In this document: piece after piece, positions 24,765 through 34,100 of the stretch
Position numbering within the stretch: the first letter of the stretch is position 1
Layout: each line of letters opens with the position of its first letter
Source: an uncultured Oscillibacter sp.
GTDB taxonomy: Bacteria; Bacillota; Clostridia; Oscillospirales; Oscillospiraceae
Direction of reading: 5' to 3'
NCBI GenBank assembly: GCA_900770295.1
Contig: CAAGJQ010000112.1
Span: 1-45,515 of the forward strand
DNA length: 45,515 nucleotides
The notes under the pieces: generated by a model
What the model saw: the letters and a program-made list of their open reading frames with translations, nothing else
Told to the model about the DNA's origin: nothing
Databases searched by the model: none
Program-made: the position numbers and the translations under genes

Positions 24765-24924
24765 GGTGGGTATTTCCTCCTTATAAAATTTGCAGGGGTT
24801 CCTTCACCGCATTCCACAGGACCGGGAGGACCGTGTGGGAGAGCTAGCCCTTCTCCCTCTCCCGGTCCGGTGGACCACGGCAGAAGTTCCTTTGCGAGCC
24901 TACTTTAGCTTGAATTTTTGGCAA
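24765..24924 (-). promoter_or_regulatory. Promoter and structured 5' leader of the S-layer gene
   Basis: On the - strand TTGCCA, a 16-nt spacer and TAGGCT (24897-24924) form a plausible promoter, giving a leader of about 125 nt. The leader contains a 9-bp perfect stem GGACCGGGA/TCCCGGTCC (24819-24827, 24860-24868) with further pairing inside it. Long stable leaders of this type are known for abundant S-layer mRNAs; the effect here is inferred. Confidence 0.5.
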
Positions 24925-25030
24925 AGTCCACGGTTTTGGCCCCTTTGTAAACAAGACGAAAAATTGCGGGCAAACCGGCTTTTGACGTTGAATCCCATCT
25001 GTAACCCTTCGAAATATTCCCGTAATAAAG

Positions 25031-25063
25031 AGGAGGCGTGAGCATCCGCCGCTCACGCCTCCT
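25031..25063 (-). terminator. Hairpin overlapping the stop codon of the recombinase-derived gene
   Basis: A perfect 13-bp inverted repeat (25031-25043 with 25051-25063, 7-nt loop) includes the gene's stop codon; on the - strand it is followed by an interrupted T-run. It would end this gene before the S-layer promoter. Confidence 0.65.
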
Positions 25064-26303
25064 TCAGATAGTACTTCTGCCGGACCAGCACGATCTCACC
25101 GCTGTCCACCAGATGCTTTAAAATCAATGTGCACTGCCGGCTCTCGATGTGCAGCACATCCGCAATATCCTGCCGGTAGGCAAATCCCTCTTTGGCCAGA
25201 TACTCCCGGATGACGGCGGTCTGCTCCTCCGGCGGCACCACCGTACCCGGAAGATAATACTTTCCGCCGACCCGAACCAGCTTTTTCTCATCCGCCATCC
25301 GGCGCAGCCGCCCATAGGCGGCGGCCTTGGTGATCCCCAGCAGCTCCATGACCTCGCCGCGGGAGATCACGCCCCGGTGCCGCACATGCTCCAGAATAAC
25401 AGCCTCGTCTCCGGACCGGTCTCCGCTCCAGAACAGGTCCCGCAGGGTGATATCGTGGATGCCGCCCCGGATCAGCGCGGACCGCACAATGCGGGAAAGC
25501 CTGGGCAAATCCACCGGTTTTTTCGCGTTGGGTGACAAAAGGACGTGACTGTCATGCACCTCATCGCCCTTGCGGGCCAGCAGCATTTGGCGAACCGTGG
25601 CGCTCATCGGCGCGCTCCGGTCCTCCAGACGGACAACATTGGCCGCAAAGTCCACCTGGTCCCAGGTGAGGCTGATGATCTCGTTGCCGCTAAGCCCGGT
25701 CTGCCAGGTCAGCCACAGCGCCAGACCCGCCGCAGTGTCCTTTTCCGCCTGCAAAACTTTCCACAGTTTGAATTCATCAATCTGCGGCGTCTCCTGCCGG
25801 CCTGCCCGTTTCTTCCCCTGAACATAATCCGAAAAATGGACTTGCAGCGTTCGGATCTCCATGCCTGTGATTTGGGAGACATAGGCCCAGTCGTGCTCCT
25901 CCAGCTGCCGGATGATGTAATCATGGCGCAGGTCAATGAGCCGGACGTCCTTTTGCCCCGCCTCATCCAGCGCCCGGCGGGCGATCCGCGAAATGGCCTG
26001 GGGCTGCATCTGCTTGCGGTACCGCTCGGAAAACACAGCGTACTCCGAGGTGCGCGCCCACATTTCGTGCATCTCCCACAGGTACGTCTCCATTTCTTCG
26101 CTCAAGGGCACCGTCCGCTCCGGAAGAATGATCTGATGATCCAGAAAAGAGACCTGATCCCAGGTCAAATTCGTGATCTCATCCCGCAACAGTCCCTGTA
26201 ACCATGCAAGGCGCAAAATCGCGCCGGTGGCATTCATGGTGTTTTTCTCCAAAAGCCGGCGCATGGCCGCTTCCTCCGGACGGTGGACCGTATATTCCCG
26301 CAT
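25053..26303 (-). CDS. Recombinase-derived DNA-binding protein: two degenerate tyrosine-recombinase folds plus winged helices
   Basis: A 416-residue protein I do not recognise as a named family. Residues about 10-165 resemble the catalytic half of a tyrosine recombinase: box I GLLRDEITNLTWDQV (Arg40), box II region DVRLIDLRHDYI (Arg126, His127), and a C-terminal stretch VSQITGMEIRTLQVHFSDY; Phe157 sits where the nucleophilic Tyr is expected, though Tyr160 is near. A second copy (about 175-295) repeats GLSGNEIISLTWDQVDF but lacks the box I Arg. Residues about 300-416 form two winged-helix-like units (GVISRGEVMELLGITKAAAYGRL and FAYRQDIADVLHIESRQCTLILKHL). There is no N-terminal SAM-like arm. 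AGGAGG precedes the ATG. It may be a regulator rather than an active integrase. Confidence 0.75.
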   Translation of the reverse strand: MREYTVHRPEEAAMRRLLEKNTMNATGAILRLAWLQGLLRDEITNLTWDQVSFLDHQIILPERTVPLSEEMETYLWEMHEMWARTSEYAVFSERYRKQMQPQAISRIARRALDEAGQKDVRLIDLRHDYIIRQLEEHDWAYVSQITGMEIRTLQVHFSDYVQGKKRAGRQETPQIDEFKLWKVLQAEKDTAAGLALWLTWQTGLSGNEIISLTWDQVDFAANVVRLEDRSAPMSATVRQMLLARKGDEVHDSHVLLSPNAKKPVDLPRLSRIVRSALIRGGIHDITLRDLFWSGDRSGDEAVILEHVRHRGVISRGEVMELLGITKAAAYGRLRRMADEKKLVRVGGKYYLPGTVVPPEEQTAVIREYLAKEGFAYRQDIADVLHIESRQCTLILKHLVDSGEIVLVRQKYYLKEA

Positions 26304-26337
26304 CGCCAGCGCCTCCTCTCACTCTTCCGGCGGTCTT

Positions 26338-26428
26338 GGTTACATTTGCGATACAAGTGCGTCAAAGCACGTCTGGGCCCCACCGGGATTGGCCGAAAGA
26401 GCGTCACGGTTGCCCTCTAAATGTAACC
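26338..26428. repeat. Inverted GGTTACATTT repeat upstream of the recombinase-derived gene
   Basis: GGTTACATTT (26338-26347) and AAATGTAACC (26419-26428) are perfect 10-bp arms around 71 bp. A third TGTAACC copy lies at 25000-25006 before the S-layer gene. On the - strand a TTGACG -35-like box lies between the arms, so they flank or overlap the gene's likely promoter. Confidence 0.55.
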
Positions 26429-26581
26429 TTTCAATTTCCTTTCAAACCTTGCAAACTATACTCTGTTATGCAGACTTTGCCCCGGCCCACGGCGCCAGGC
26501 TCTGCATCCAGCTGTTTCTCCGGTTTTATTTTAGCGGCAGAAATTTTTTAAAAAAATATACGATATTATCCAATTCGTCCG

Positions 26582-26668
26582 TTTTTTGACGCTTTTGTAA
26601 AATTGTAGTGTCAGTTTTCGGTGTTTGCTGTTCCCGTCGCCCTGTTTTTTTGACGCTTTTCACAAAAT
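26582..26668 (+). promoter_or_regulatory. Tandem promoter/operator repeats upstream of the TetR pair
   Basis: The 15-bp sequence TTTTTTGACGCTTTT occurs twice, at 26582-26596 and 26646-26660, each followed within a few bases by AAAAT and GTA. Each copy includes a TTGACG -35-like box; after the second, TAAATT at 16-bp spacing is a possible -10. The repeats may be tandem promoters or regulator sites. The rest of the 477-bp gap (26304-26780) has no credible gene. Confidence 0.5.
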
Positions 26669-26704
26669 GTATAAATTTGCAGTACTTCCCGCATCCTCCA
26701 ACGC

Positions 26705-26757
26705 AAAAAACGTCCGTTCCGGCGGTTCCAGGAAGCCGCCAAAACGGACGTAAATTT
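26705..26757. terminator. Hairpin with A6 flank in the TetR leader
   Basis: ACGTCCGTT (26710-26718) pairs perfectly with AACGGACGT (26743-26751), with a further imperfect GGCGG/CCGCC stem inside. On the - strand it is followed by T6, the form of an intrinsic terminator; on the + strand it lies in the 5' leader of the first TetR gene and could act as an operator or attenuator. Confidence 0.55.
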
Positions 26758-26780
26758 TATGAAGATAAAGGAGACCCACT

Positions 26781-27323
26781 ATGCAGAAAGTTTTGAAGGG
26801 GGACCGCACAAAAACCAAGCTTGCAGCCACCTTGAAAGAGCTGCTGAACAAAAAGCCGCTGGAAAAAGTCCGTATACATGAGCTGACGGAGCAGTGCGAC
26901 ATCCACCGTCAGACCTTTTATTACCATTTTTCCGATGTTTATGACCTGTTTACCTGGTGTGTGCGGGCGGACACAAAAAAGCTGTCCGCCTTTCTGGAGC
27001 AGTTCTCAACCTGGCAGGAGATCATGAACGGCTTTCTGATGTACATTGGAAGGAACCGCGGCTATTTTAAGGCAATTCTGGAGCATGCGTCTCCGTCCGT
27101 CAAACAGGAGTTCTTCGAGACAGCCCAAACCGCTGTCGCGGAAAAGCTCCATGACAGCATTCCCGCTGAAATGACAGCAGAGCTGCCTCCATTCTATCTC
27201 CAGAGCTTTTCCCTCATGCTCCGGACAATGCTGGAAAAATGGATTCAGGACGATACTTATCAGTCCCCCGCGGAGATAGTCAGTCTGTTGGAAAAGCTGT
27301 TGGCCTCCACATTTCCTTCCTGA
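26781..27323 (+). CDS. TetR-family transcriptional regulator
   Basis: A 180-residue regulator. The N-terminal helix-turn-helix spans about 10-56 (TKTKLAATLKELLNKKPLEK and IHELTEQCDIHRQTFYYHFSD), the classical TetR DNA-binding signature. The C-terminal ligand-binding part is helical and of the type seen in small DhaS-like TetR proteins. GGAG lies about 8 nt before the ATG at 26781. It is followed after 15 bp by a second TetR gene, an unusual pairing. No obvious target operon sits beside them, so they may control genes elsewhere or the adjoining surface-protein genes. Confidence 0.9.
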   Translation: MQKVLKGDRTKTKLAATLKELLNKKPLEKVRIHELTEQCDIHRQTFYYHFSDVYDLFTWCVRADTKKLSAFLEQFSTWQEIMNGFLMYIGRNRGYFKAILEHASPSVKQEFFETAQTAVAEKLHDSIPAEMTAELPPFYLQSFSLMLRTMLEKWIQDDTYQSPAEIVSLLEKLLASTFPS

Positions 27324-27338
27324 AAACCGGAGGTCCCT

Positions 27339-27959
27339 ATGCCCACCAATACGTTCCTGCATCTGCCGGAGGAAAAGCGGCGGCGCCTGACCGACGCGGC
27401 CTGGAGGGAATTCACCCGGGTCTCTTGTTCCGAGGTCTCCATCAACCGCATTGTAAAAGACGCCGGAATTCCCCGCGGGAGCTTTTATCAATATTTTGAG
27501 GATAAAGAGGACCTGCTGTCTTTCCTTCTCCGGCATCTGGAAAAGGCTTTTTGGAATGCAATAAAGCTGCATCTTCAAGCGCATGACGGCGATCTTTCCG
27601 CCGCGCTGTTGTCGGTGTTCGACACCTGGTTTCTATGCCGGAGCGCCCCCGATCTGTCCGCGTCCCGCTGCTTGCTGCTTCTCCGGAAAAATCCCAGTCT
27701 GGATTGGCAGCGGATCATCTTTCCCGGTCAGGTGCCGGGCCTTCCCGGCCGCATCCAGGCATGGCTTTCCCCTCCCGCGTCGCTGTCGGATTCCGCCTGC
27801 ATGGAAACCGCTCATATGCTCGCTGTCGTATTTTTCACCGTCACGTGCAAGCAGTGTCTCTTCAGGCCGGAGGACACGCCGCTATGCCGCCGGGAGCTTC
27901 TGATGGCTCTCCGGCTGATCTTCCGCACCGTCAGCATTCCCGCTTCAGAGGCTATCTGA
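27339..27959 (+). CDS. Second TetR-family transcriptional regulator
   Basis: A 206-residue regulator with a TetR HTH at about 12-58 (EEKRRRLTDAAWREFTRVS then INRIVKDAGIPRGSFYQYFED). The C-terminal domain is rich in Leu, Phe and Cys and has no further motif I can name. CCGGAGG precedes the ATG at 27339. It shares little with its neighbour outside the HTH, so the pair is not a recent duplication. It is probably co-transcribed with the first TetR gene from the repeats near 26582-26668. Confidence 0.88.
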   Translation: MPTNTFLHLPEEKRRRLTDAAWREFTRVSCSEVSINRIVKDAGIPRGSFYQYFEDKEDLLSFLLRHLEKAFWNAIKLHLQAHDGDLSAALLSVFDTWFLCRSAPDLSASRCLLLLRKNPSLDWQRIIFPGQVPGLPGRIQAWLSPPASLSDSACMETAHMLAVVFFTVTCKQCLFRPEDTPLCRRELLMALRLIFRTVSIPASEAI

Positions 27960-28055
27960 AAAGCAAAGACCTCCTCCGGCCACCCATTTCTCCGGCAGAT
28001 CCCCCTTTTTCACGTACAGTCAGTCGGTGTTTTCCGATGCGGGCTCAAAAACTGA

Positions 28056-28091
28056 AAGAGCGCTGCGGAATTTTCATTCCGCAGCGCTCTT
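28056..28091. terminator. Bidirectional terminator between TetR and the giant SLH gene
   Basis: A perfect 15-bp stem (28056-28070 with 28077-28091) and 6-nt loop lie 24 bp from the stop of the - strand gene and about 97 bp after the TetR stop. T-runs follow on the - strand after a short gap. Confidence 0.8.
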
Positions 28092-28115
28092 GATTCAATT
28101 GATGCTATATTGCCG

Positions 28116-31100
28116 TTATTTTGCCACGTTCTCACAGAATCGGGTCAGGATGGCGGCAACCTGGGCACGGGTGGCGCTGCCCTTGGGCGTCAGCGTAGTG
28201 GCGCTGGTGCCGTTGACAAGGCCCTCCGCGTTGGCCCACTGCATCGCCTCCACGGCATAGCCGCCCACAGAACCCACATCGGTGTAGCCGGACAGGTCGG
28301 CGCGGGCCGTCACGTCATAGCCCTTATAGGCCGCGTAGCGGTACAGGATGGCCGCCAGCTGCTCCCGGGTGATGGTGTTGTTGGGGCCGAAGGTGCCGTC
28401 ACCGTAGCCGTTGACAATACCGTTGGCAGACGCCCAGGCCACAGCGCCGGTGTAGTACTGGCCGTTGGGAACATCCTGGAAGCCGGAGTCGCCGGCCGCG
28501 GGCTCGTTCTCCAGCCGGTACAAAATGGCGACGATCATGGCGCGGGTCGTGGTGCCGTTGGGCCCAAAGGTGGTGGCGCTTGTGCCGTTCATGAGGCCGT
28601 TTTCATAGACGAATCTTGCCGCGTCCTCATACCAGGCGCCATCGGGGATGTCAGTAAAGGGAAGTTCCTTGACAGTCTTGATAAATACGGCATTTACTGT
28701 GACCTTGGACGCAGGCATGACAAAGGTGTACTTGCCGTTGCTCTTGCTGGTCAGCTTCAGCGCGCTGCCGTTCTTGTCGGTGACGGTCAGCTCATCCAGC
28801 TCGTAGCCGTCATCCGGTCTCACGGTGATCGTCACGGTGGCTCCCGTACCGGCGGCCTTGGGGGTAAGGGTCACAGTGCCGTGCTCGCTGCCGCCCACGG
28901 TGACAGGATATGTGACCGAACCGCTGGAAGAATCACTGCCGGAAGAACTGCCGCCGGAGACCAGCTTGATCTCATCGCAGTTCCGGACACGCAGAACGGG
29001 AACAGAGACGTCAGAGCTGCCCTCGGGATGCAGATAGAGCAGACCCACGGCGGAAACCGTCTGGCCGTCCCTGATCCAGGTGCCGATGGTGTTCAGGCCC
29101 TTTTCGTTGGTGATGTAGCCGTCGATGAACACGGTGGCGGACACGCCGCTGGAATCGGTCAGTTTGAACTGGGAGACCACGCCGCCGCTCTGGATGATGT
29201 CGCTGACCTTGCCCTGAGTGGACACCAGCTGGCCGCCATAGGTGTCGTAGTCCATGGCGTCCTCGGTGCTCAGCGCTCTGGGCTCATAGACGTTGGGCTC
29301 GTCGTTCAGGACCTTCAGAGAGATGACCTGGATCTCCCGGTCGCCCTGATAGGCGTCGGTATAGCCGATGACCCGGACCTTGGTGCCGATCTCCAGGCCC
29401 TCGGTGGCGTAGGGGAACACGGTGGTGCCGCCGGTCTCGTCCTGGATATAAATGGCGTCGAAGAAGGTGGTATTGGGGTTGGCCGTGCCGTTGGTGACGT
29501 AGCCCTCCACCACAAAGACACGGTTCAGCTCCGCCTTGCGGACCTTTGCGATGGGTGTCACATTTTCAGTGGCGCACAGGGTGCCCAGGATGTTCTCATA
29601 GATGGTGCGGTTGGCGTAGGGCAGGTCCCAGATGTTGTCCAGCTCCGCCTTCACCTCGAAGTCGGAGAGGAACACGCCGCCTGCCGCGAAGACGGTGCCG
29701 CCGTAAGCGGTGTCCTCGCAGGCCAGGAACACGACCTCGCCTCTGGGCGTGACGATGTTGTATCCGTAGCTGTCATCGGTTTCGATCTCGCCGGTGGCAC
29801 CCACGCCGTCCTTGTCGCTGTCCACGGAATAGGTGGTGTCAAAGCCTCTGACCAGCCAGGTGCCCTCACCGGGATCGACGGAGCAGCCGGAGTACTGGCT
29901 GTAGGTCTGCCCATCGGCAATGCCGGCCGTCCACTGAGACTCCATATTGAAATTCTCGGGATACAGGCGGTAGAACTGGCCGCCGTTCTTGACGGGATCA
30001 TAGACCTCGTCGTCGTTGATGCGCATGGTGGAGCCAATGGCCTCCAGCAGCTTGTTGATCTGGGCCGCCGCGTGGCCGTCCGCGCCGTTGACCGCGCTCT
30101 TGTCCTGGTAGTCCGCCAGACCGCAGACGATCACATTGCCGCCGCCCTTCACATAGTCGGCCACCAGTTCAATGAAGCTGTCCTCAAAGACGCTGGCGGT
30201 ATAGGCGCCCGCGTTGGCGGTGCCGTTCTTCCGGGCGGGAGCGGAGATGACCAGCAGGCTGCAGTCCTCCAGCATGGCCGCCGTGATCTCAGTCCTGACG
30301 ACCTCCACCTTCACGCCGTTGTCCGCGGCGATGGTGGTCATATTGGACATATTGCCGCCGTAGTAGCCGGTGACATAGTCGTTGTAGTGAGTGCCGTCCA
30401 CGATGACCTTGCTGACCACGCTGGCGGGCATGACCGTCAGCTCCAGATCCTGGGTGTAGACCTTCTCCACGCCGTTCAGCGTTCCCCTGACCGTGGCGGT
30501 GATGGTGATGATGCCATCGGTGGGGAAGGTATAGCCGAAGGAGCAAGAGGCGGTGCTCAGCTTTCCGACAGAGGAGACGGTGCCGTCCGTATGGAGAACT
30601 TTGCCGGTGGCCTTGTCGGTGAATACGATGGAGCTGATGTTCAGGGCCGTCTTTTCGTTGTTGTACAGATTCAGCGTGAAGGTCTGCTCCTCACCGGCCA
30701 CGGTCAGCTCGCTGCCCGCGGTCAGGCTGCTGATGCCGACAGCCTCCACCTCGCCGAGCCACACAGGGGCGGTGACGGCGATGTCGCCGTCGGCCTGGGT
30801 GACCTTGATGTAGTAATAGGAGTAGGTCGCCGGGACCTCGAACTCCACGGTCTCATTGCAGGTGGCCGTGGCTTTGGCCAGGGACAGGCCGCCGTTGACG
30901 ATGACCTCTACCGTGGCGCTGCCGGCGTCGTCGATATCGGACAGGCCCACCACGATCTTCGCGGTATCGCCGGAGGCGCCGTCCAGAATGGTGCCCATGA
31001 CATTGCCGTCCAGGGTGTAGTTGATCTCCAGGTTCAGGTCCTCAGTGGCGTACACCCGGTAGTTGCGGATGGCGTCATAGATGGCGTCCTGGGTCAGGCT

Positions 31101-34100
31101 GTCAGCCAGGACCACCGTGCGGGCGGTGTTGGCGTCGCCCCACATGCCCTTGTGGTTGTCCTGGTTGTTGGAGGGAGCCAGGTGCCAGCCCTTGTCCAGG
31201 GCGCGGGTGTAATACTCGTAGGAGGGGAAGTAGCCGGAGGAGCCGATGGCGCCCTCGCCGTTGCCCACCTCGATCAGGGTGATCAGGTTGTCGATCTCTT
31301 CGTCATAGTAGGAGAAGTCGGAGAAATCGCCGAAGGTGGTGCCGGGGTGGTTGAACTGGCTGAGAGAGTCGCTGTCGGTCTTCAGCACGGCGTAATAGTT
31401 CTGGAGCGCCGTGGAATAGGTGCTGAACTCAGTCTGGGTCCGGCTCTGGAAGCCGGGGGTGTTGTAGGTGTTGATGTGGCCCAGGCCGTTGGACCAGGTC
31501 ATCTCAAAGCCGTAGATGCCCACGAAATCATCCGTGGTGTACTTGTCCGCCAGCTCGTGGCCCTCCACCCACTCGCTGCTCACGCTGCCGTCGGCCAGGG
31601 AGGCGCTGTCGGCGTTGTCGAAGGAGTTGGAGTGGTCAGTGACGGCCAGGAAGTCCAGATTGTAGGATTCATCCAGCCCGCTGGCGTGCTGGAAGGCATC
31701 CTCACAGGAGCCCGCGCCGTCGGAATAGCTGGTGTGGGAGTGAAGCTGGCCGAAGTACAGGCTGTACGTGTCGGTGGACCGCTCGACGAAGGTCCGGGTA
31801 TTCAGAACGCTGGTCTTGAAGCCGTCCTTCGCGGCGTAGGCCTGAACGGTCAGGGAGCCGAAGCCCTTCTCCAGCGTGATGGGAGCCGTATAGGTCTGAT
31901 AGGTCTCTCCGCCGTTGGTGGAGTAGTAGATCACCGCGCCCTCGGTGGCGCAGGAGAGGGTCACCTCCGCGCTTTCGCCCTCCTTGATATACACACCGCC
32001 GCCGTTGGGAGACATCTTCACCGCCTGGACGGTGCCGGCCGCATAGGTGAAGACGCGGGTGACGCTGTCGGCTCTGCCGGTGCTGGCGGCGCGGACCTCC
32101 AGAGTGGCGGGCAGGGTGTCGGGCAGGACGGGCTTATCAGACGCGTCATAGGTCTGCCAGTCGCCCTTGCCGGTGGCGGTGTCCACGAAGCGGTAGGAGA
32201 TGACGGCGCCCTCGGTGGCGGAGGACATGGTCAGCGCCGTGCCGGCGGGCTGGTCCTCTTCCCTGCCGTCGGGGTCAACAGAGACATAGCCGGTGATGCC
32301 GTCATGCACGATGGGGCTTCCGGCGAGGACCACGGAGTCGATGCGGATGTTGCCGCTGACGGTACCGGTCTTGCCGTCCGCGCGCTCAGAGCCGGGCGCC
32401 AGCCGGATCAGCAGATTTTTTGCGTTCTCCGCGCCGGAGGGGACGTCAAAGGTGAAGGTGATGTAGTAGGTGGGTGCCAGAGAGGTTTTGGCGACGCCGT
32501 CCGTGATCTTGCCCTCACCGGTCACGGGATAGGAGCCCTCGCTGGTGTACTGGGTGTAAGAGTAGCTGTAAGAACCGGTGGTGAAGTTCTCAAAAGACTC
32601 TCCGCCGTCGGTGGAATACTGGAGCTGGAAGGAGCCGGGGGCCGTATTGGTGGACCGCAGGCGGAAGGACAGGGTCATGTCGCCCCAGCCGGCGGTGGAA
32701 ACGGCAAACTGGGCATAGTCGCCCTCCGCCTTGCCCACATTGGCGCCGCCCATGTAATACAGGTAATTCGGAGAGGTTCCGCCCTGCACCCAGGGCTTCA
32801 CCGTTACGCCGCCGCCAACAGCGCTGTACACGGCGGTCGTATCCAGTTCATCGCTGCTGGCATACTTGTCGCCGTTGACCGTCTCCGTGTTTTCGGGTTT
32901 GGTCATACCGCCCCAGGAAGCAATGGATTCCACAACGGAGGAGTCCGTCTTATAGTCAACGGTGGGAGCGGGCAGATTCACATGGCCGGTCTTGTAGAAC
33001 CGGAAGGTATAGATGCCCGTTTTGCTGGCGTTGAAGCCATAGGTGGTAAAGCCGCTGTAATACTCGATGTACTGTCCGTTGCCGTTATACGCGGCGTTGA
33101 CGCTCTTGATATAGAAGCCGCCTTCGGCGGTCTCCAGGGTCCACAGGCTGTAATCACCGGCGGCATCGGCCAGGGACAGGCTGTTGCCGGTTTTGCCGCT
33201 GGTCAGGTATTTGCCGTCCGCCGTGACAAAGCTCACATTGCCGTCAATGTCCTTATAAACGGTGAACACGGCCGCGCTCGTGTCGGTGGTCAGGGTGCTT
33301 TCCGCCACCGTTCCGCTCACGCCGGTCAGCTTCGCGCCGGAAGCGGTGGCCGTCATGGCCAGATCACCGGCGGGATAGTAGATCACGACCTGATCGCCAT
33401 GGGCAAGGGTTTCGGTCAGCGTGCCGGTAATGGTGTCCGGCTCCGGTTCCTCTCCGCCGCTGCCGCCGGGGAGTTCGGAGGCCACGCCGGTTTTGTAGAA
33501 CTGCATGATGTAGGCGGCGTTGCCGGTTTTGGTGCCATACGTGGTAAAGCCGCTGTAATACTCAATGGCCTGCGTGGTGGAGTTGTATTGGGCGTTGACA
33601 TTATTGATCACATAGCCATCGCCATCCGCAGCAAGGGTCCACAGGCTGTATTCGCTGGCGGCATCGGCCAGGGACAGGCTGTTGCCGGTGGCGCCGCTGG
33701 TCAGGTATTTGCCGTCCGCCGTGATGAAGCTGTAATAGCCGTCAGTATCCACAGAGACCACAAACTCCTGCATTTCCTCCGCAACGGTCAGCTTGTCGTC
33801 AGCCACCGTTCCCGCAGCGCCGGCCAGCTTCTTTCCGCTTGCGGTGCCGGAGATCGCCATGCCGCTGCCGGGGTTGTAGATGATAACCTTGTCCAGCGTG
33901 CTGAGAGCGGTCACCTTTTCCGCACTGCCGGCAGGCGCGGGGTCGGGTTCGCTCTCGACCGTGTAGGTCAGCGTCAGCACGTTGCTGTCAGACATGCCGC
34001 TCTTCACGGCCTTGACGTAGATGGTATAGGTACCCGCCGCGTCAGAGGGGATGGTGAAGATATTGCCAGACAAGTCCGTCCATGCATCGGTGCCGGTCGC

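Noticed and set aside
22251..24908. A long open frame antisense to the S-layer gene
   Set aside because: Val/Gly/Asp-rich shadow of the biased codons of the S-layer gene.
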